Shown: positions 60,126 to 64,000 of the stretch, piece by piece
How positions within the stretch are numbered: the stretch's first letter is position 1
How the letters are laid out: the number at the start of each line of letters is the position of its first letter
NCBI GenBank assembly: GCA_032209605.1
Contig: JASFXZ010000055.1
Coordinates: 186,001 to 250,000 of the forward strand
Origin: Mactromeris polynyma
Taxonomy: Eukaryota > Mollusca > Bivalvia > Venerida > Mactridae
DNA: 64,000 bases
Direction: 5' to 3'
Translations under genes and position numbers: made by a program
The notes under the pieces: model-generated
Told to the model about the DNA's origin: nothing
The model's input: only the letters and a program-made list of their open reading frames with translations
Databases searched by the model: none

Positions 60126-61880
60126 ATTCGGTCATTGAGAGATATTAATACACGTTGTATTACATTCAATGCAAAATGCATCCATTGAAATTAAACAATT
60201 TATGATAAATTATTGATTCAAATATACTTGACGCCATTAAAAACGCAACTATTTGCACTAGGCATCATTTTGTAGTACCAACTGTCAAAAGCATTTAACC
60301 CAGTTATCTATGTGTTAATTCTTGTTCAAAACTGTATTATTGATTAATTTTATGAAATTATGTTATTATGCGAAATAAAGAATATGTTTGCCTTTGTAAT
60401 GTCATTTCATCTATATGCACACTTTTTGGTTGCGTTTTAATGGCGTTAAGTATATATGCAAAAGCGGTTATAGAGGTTGACCTAATGCTCGATCCAGGAT
60501 CCAATTTGACGACTTTATAAAGTATCAGTTCCGTCTGTCCGCCACTTATATCGGTACTTTACCAATTACAATACTATTAATAAAGATACAATGATTATTT
60601 CCGAATCTTCGATCATTGACCTTCAAATAACGCTTATCTGCAGTCGTACACTCGAAAATCTATGGCGTATTTCGGTCTCATCCTTTTTCACTAACTATTG
60701 AACAAACTCGTTTTTGCAAAATGTTGTATATTGATTTGTATTATTACGTTTTCATAGTATGTAAATAATATATGTCTAAACTATAGCGTATATTGACAAA
60801 TAAATCGACGCCATTTGTTTATTAAAGTAATATAATGTATTTTTGTATTTAGCTAAACACATACATGAAAAACATATTTCATATAAAACATCAATAAATA
60901 TGAATTATATAACACAAGTTTTTTATTCGGTAATACGTTGCAGTTATTCATATTGAAGACGTTTCAGACAACATAGCAATACCTGGATGACGGTCGTTCA
61001 AATAGGGTCAGGTAGAACTATATTTAAAATTTCACACATTTAGCTACACAACATCGTCGCACTATTTCCAAAACCATTCGTCATTTTGAGAAAAATCTAT
61101 TTTAAAGTTTAACCCTCCTGTCTTTTTTGTTATATTTTTAAGTTATGTGCATTCAAAAACAATATATGAAGTACAGATAGAAAGAGCTTCGAAACACGGT
61201 TTCAACTATACCAAATACTCAAAACCGCCAAAAATTGAGTTTACGGGATTCTGGAAATAAGACGACGATGTATCTTAAAATTCCGCTCATACTGTATAAA
61301 AAAACTTTTTGTAACACATTGCTCGTTCGTTTCGAAGATTTGTACGTTATCACAATCTCGAAACATATTGTTTGATGTCTCTGCTCCGAATGAATTACTT
61401 CCATGCTGCATACTCTGTTATCCGGTATTTCGTAAGAGAGGCTGCATTATTTCGCATCAGGATTAAACTTAGCAGTCCGTTTTTTTGTTCTCATATGCAT
61501 GTCCTGTTAGCATGTTACTTGCTACGTATAATAATTTTGCACCAACATATTTTTTTTTCAATTTTAAAAAAACATTAAGTCTTAAACACTAAGTACCGCC
61601 TTAGATCAATCAAAAATAAAACGGTAACTTATATCAACCTACAAAACAGTATCTTAAAACGTACAATTGTTATGTATATTTGGAACACGTTTTCACCAGA
61701 AGTCAGGAATAAAATCAATTAAACCTGCTTAAAACACTCTTACAAACTATTGTCAACCATAATATATGAAACCTCGACTCTTCGTTTAGTATTTAGATAT
61801 AAGAATATATGTAATTTCTCAGACGGTCTCATGTTAGAAAAGTAATATGTTCTGTAAATTAATGAGATGCCCAAATGAAT

Positions 61881-62010
61881 ACAGTACAATCTAAATAATA
61901 AGACCACCGTTCACGGTTTGAGGTGGTCTACATATTGATGTTGAATAAAGAGCAAAACAGTGAAATTGAGTTCTTAATTTTGAGGTGGTCTTTACGTTAC
62001 TGTAATATCA
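61881..62010. mobile_element. CAGTAAAACCTC-family MITE, unit B copy
   Basis: TACAGTACAATCTAAATAAT at the left. Interior TTGATGTTGAATAAAGAGC and TTCTTAATTTTGAGGTGGTC are retained, which the unit A copy has lost. The right end is degraded. Confidence 0.6.
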
Positions 62011-62138
62011 ATGTTATTACTGTAACATTCGGTACATAGTTACACAGACATTGACGTGACGTCGTAAGATAAAAACGCCGAACAGCATCCCGGAACCTAG
62101 GCAAGTGTCATGGCGGTATCAGTATGCCATATATCTAA

Positions 62139-62400
62139 CCGTCTCCCTTGGCCGAGTGGTTAAAACATTCGCCTTGGGAGCGGGAGGTCGAAGGTTTGAA
62201 TCCCGGTAGGGATCCGTTTTGATATGGCCGGTTGGTGGGCCGATATGAAAATAATGGCTACCGTGTGCCTACCTGCCTGGTGCCTGGGATTGAAGGATAA
62301 GATTCGGCAAGTAAATGTGCCCAGAAATAAGGTGACTCATAAGTCAGAAATGACAGGCCCTTTAAGTAGGGGTGACCCAATAATAAATAACCACTTTTAT
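62139..62400 (+). mobile_element. SINE with tRNA-like head, unit B copy
   Basis: The head is identical to that at 49909 over the A box, anticodon-like loop and B box. The body has a few differences, for example CCCAGAAATAAGG for CCCAGAATTATGG. Confidence 0.7.
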
Positions 62401-63663
62401 CTACATATGATCGTACAACTTACCATGTGACTGAACGTTTGAAGAATACGACGGTACTTGACGTCGGTACTTATATCTACAAATACAAGCTACCGGAAAC
62501 GGCTGGTTCGTGGGCTTATCGTCAACGTACACTTGTATATCTGAAATATAAACAACTTATCGATAAAAAGTAATGTTTTCGCGCTTGAAAGTAGGAACCA
62601 TCTCTGCAAGACGATTGTAACAGTGCACGAAATTTGATATTTCACCGGTAAATAACAAAAACATGCTACATGGGCGTTATTACGTATCTCCGACATCATT
62701 TATGATACAAAAATAGTGCTATAATGAGCATGAATGCACAAGGCACAACCGACAGAGTAATAAAACATATGATAGAAATAATGGACAAAACGTATTGTTT
62801 ACTTTTGGCGCCTTTAGTTCCCGTGTGTTGTCTTAGAAATATATTCCACTGTTCATTCATAGACTGAATCTTTCTCTATTCTGTTCTTTGGAATAGCATT
62901 GACTTTGATTACACAGGTCCTTCGTATCGCTGTGTTAAAGTGATCACACCGCAATACATGATTTGAAATTGCATCCATAACTCACCGCTGTGCTACTTTA
63001 AGGTGAAAGTATTTTAATATATATTTTCTGAGAGAACGCTATTTCAAACTTAATCCTACATGTATGTCTATCAAGCTCCGTTTCTGCATATATTGAATTT
63101 CGTATAAGATGATGACTATATCGGTTTTGAAAGAACATAATTATGAACTTTTTAATGTAAAATACCGATATCTCCCGTTCAAAAATTGATATTGTTAAGT
63201 CTGATATTAATTGTTTTATGTTTACATCTTTTGTATAAGCCGGTGGTCTTATTACGCAATATATGGATTTGAATTGATATATGTCATAGCACATGTCCCG
63301 TGCACGATATTTCCAATCGATCCAGCGTATAATATTCGATAACACTATGAAAAATGTTCAATGTCCAGAGTTATTAACGATTACGACACTGACCATGAAT
63401 TGCACATTCATCCAAAGGGACAGCTGCATGTCCGTGCAAGCTTGATTTGTCACGTTCCTTGTGTCTTTTTTAGAGGAATATCAAATTAGATCTAAAATCG
63501 GTGTATTAGTAAATGCCAAGTCAGGGCGAATATCAGCGAGTTTAAATACAGATAGTTATCGCTTTCACGAGATGACAACGTGACATACGCCAGCAGGATT
63601 ATCGGGAGTGACAGAAATACATGTCAGTTATTCGTCAATTTCCAAGCTGGCAACATACTGGGG

Positions 63664-63979
63664 TTTCCAAAAGATGCTCTTTCAAACGCACCACGTGGTA
63701 TAGCAAAAGGTTACGGGAACAAGTCGACAGTTGCTGTCTAGAATTACCGCGTTGCCATGGCCTATCTTCTCACCAGACATGAACCACGTGGAGAACATCT
63801 GGGATGAGGATAGTCGGAGTGTAAGGTCAAGAAGCGATATCGACAACCTGCATGACCTTACAAACACTCTCCGAGTTTAAATAACATTTCTTACGGTTTC
63901 GTACAACGTTATGTCCAGTCCATGAGCTTTCTCCTTAGCGTTTGCATCCGATAGAGTGGGTGGTCACAGGCGATATTGT
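63664..63979 (+). pseudogene. Tc1/mariner transposase remnant, unit B copy
   Basis: Same WPIFSPDMNHVENIWDE block, stops and frame change as the unit A copy at 51852-52167, with no difference seen between them. Confidence 0.8.
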
Positions 63980-64000
63980 ATAAAAATACCAACACGTTTT

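Larger units (their letters stand above)
58539..64000 (+). repeat. Segmental duplication unit B, distal part
   Basis: Counterpart of 46113-52188. Includes copies of the terminal exon (59395-59594), the SINE near 60.0 kb, the MITE at 61.88 kb, the tRNA-headed SINE at 62.14 kb and the Tc1 remnant. It runs off the window. Confidence 0.9.

Overview
This is nuclear DNA of an animal. It is AT-rich, its genes have many short exons with GT-AG introns, and small non-autonomous transposons and tRNA-derived SINE-like repeats are everywhere. Gene content (SUMF1, NUDT16, DALRD3 orthologs) and repeat style fit a lophotrochozoan, most likely a bivalve mollusc. That assignment is inference, not proof.

Layout. 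1-12.5 kb is gene-poor: a truncated SGNH-hydrolase-like fragment, a 295-bp pure TTCTG pentamer array and several repeat families. 12.57-15.44 kb (minus) is a three-exon NUDT16-type Nudix hydrolase. It diverges from SUMF1 (plus, 16.26-22.93 kb, 8 exons), which encodes the formylglycine-generating enzyme. 25.87-30.55 kb holds a striking palindrome, then a six-coding-exon gene for a 725-residue protein: Ser/Lys-rich N-terminus, von Willebrand A domain, histone-H1-like Lys/Ala/Thr tract, and a C-terminal domain I do not recognise. 31.87-40.57 kb is DALRD3 (13 exons, 553 residues), a partner in tRNA-Arg m3C modification.

From 38.0 kb on, the window is dominated by a tandem segmental duplication. 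The DALRD3 tail (38.0-41.0 kb) reappears at 55.2-58.2 kb. The 45.6-52.2 kb stretch reappears at 58.2-64.0 kb, with the first ~250 bp inverted. The second unit lacks a ~4.6-kb block (41.0-45.6 kb) that carries a 1.7-kb element built of ten 145-bp repeats. The duplicated DALRD3 tail keeps an intact frame and an internal ATG, so it could encode a 140-residue DALR-only protein. The last 1.48 kb of the two units look identical while the rest has visibly diverged. Between the units is a minus-strand single-exon gene for a secreted, cysteine-bearing protein with a weak IL-17-like motif. A conserved minus-strand terminal exon of an unidentified gene is present in both units.

All exon coordinates were worked out by eye from reading frame, splice sites and family knowledge. 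The three conserved genes give continuous in-phase coding sequences close to family length, which is the main support. The vWA gene is also in phase throughout but was not matched to a family member over its whole length.
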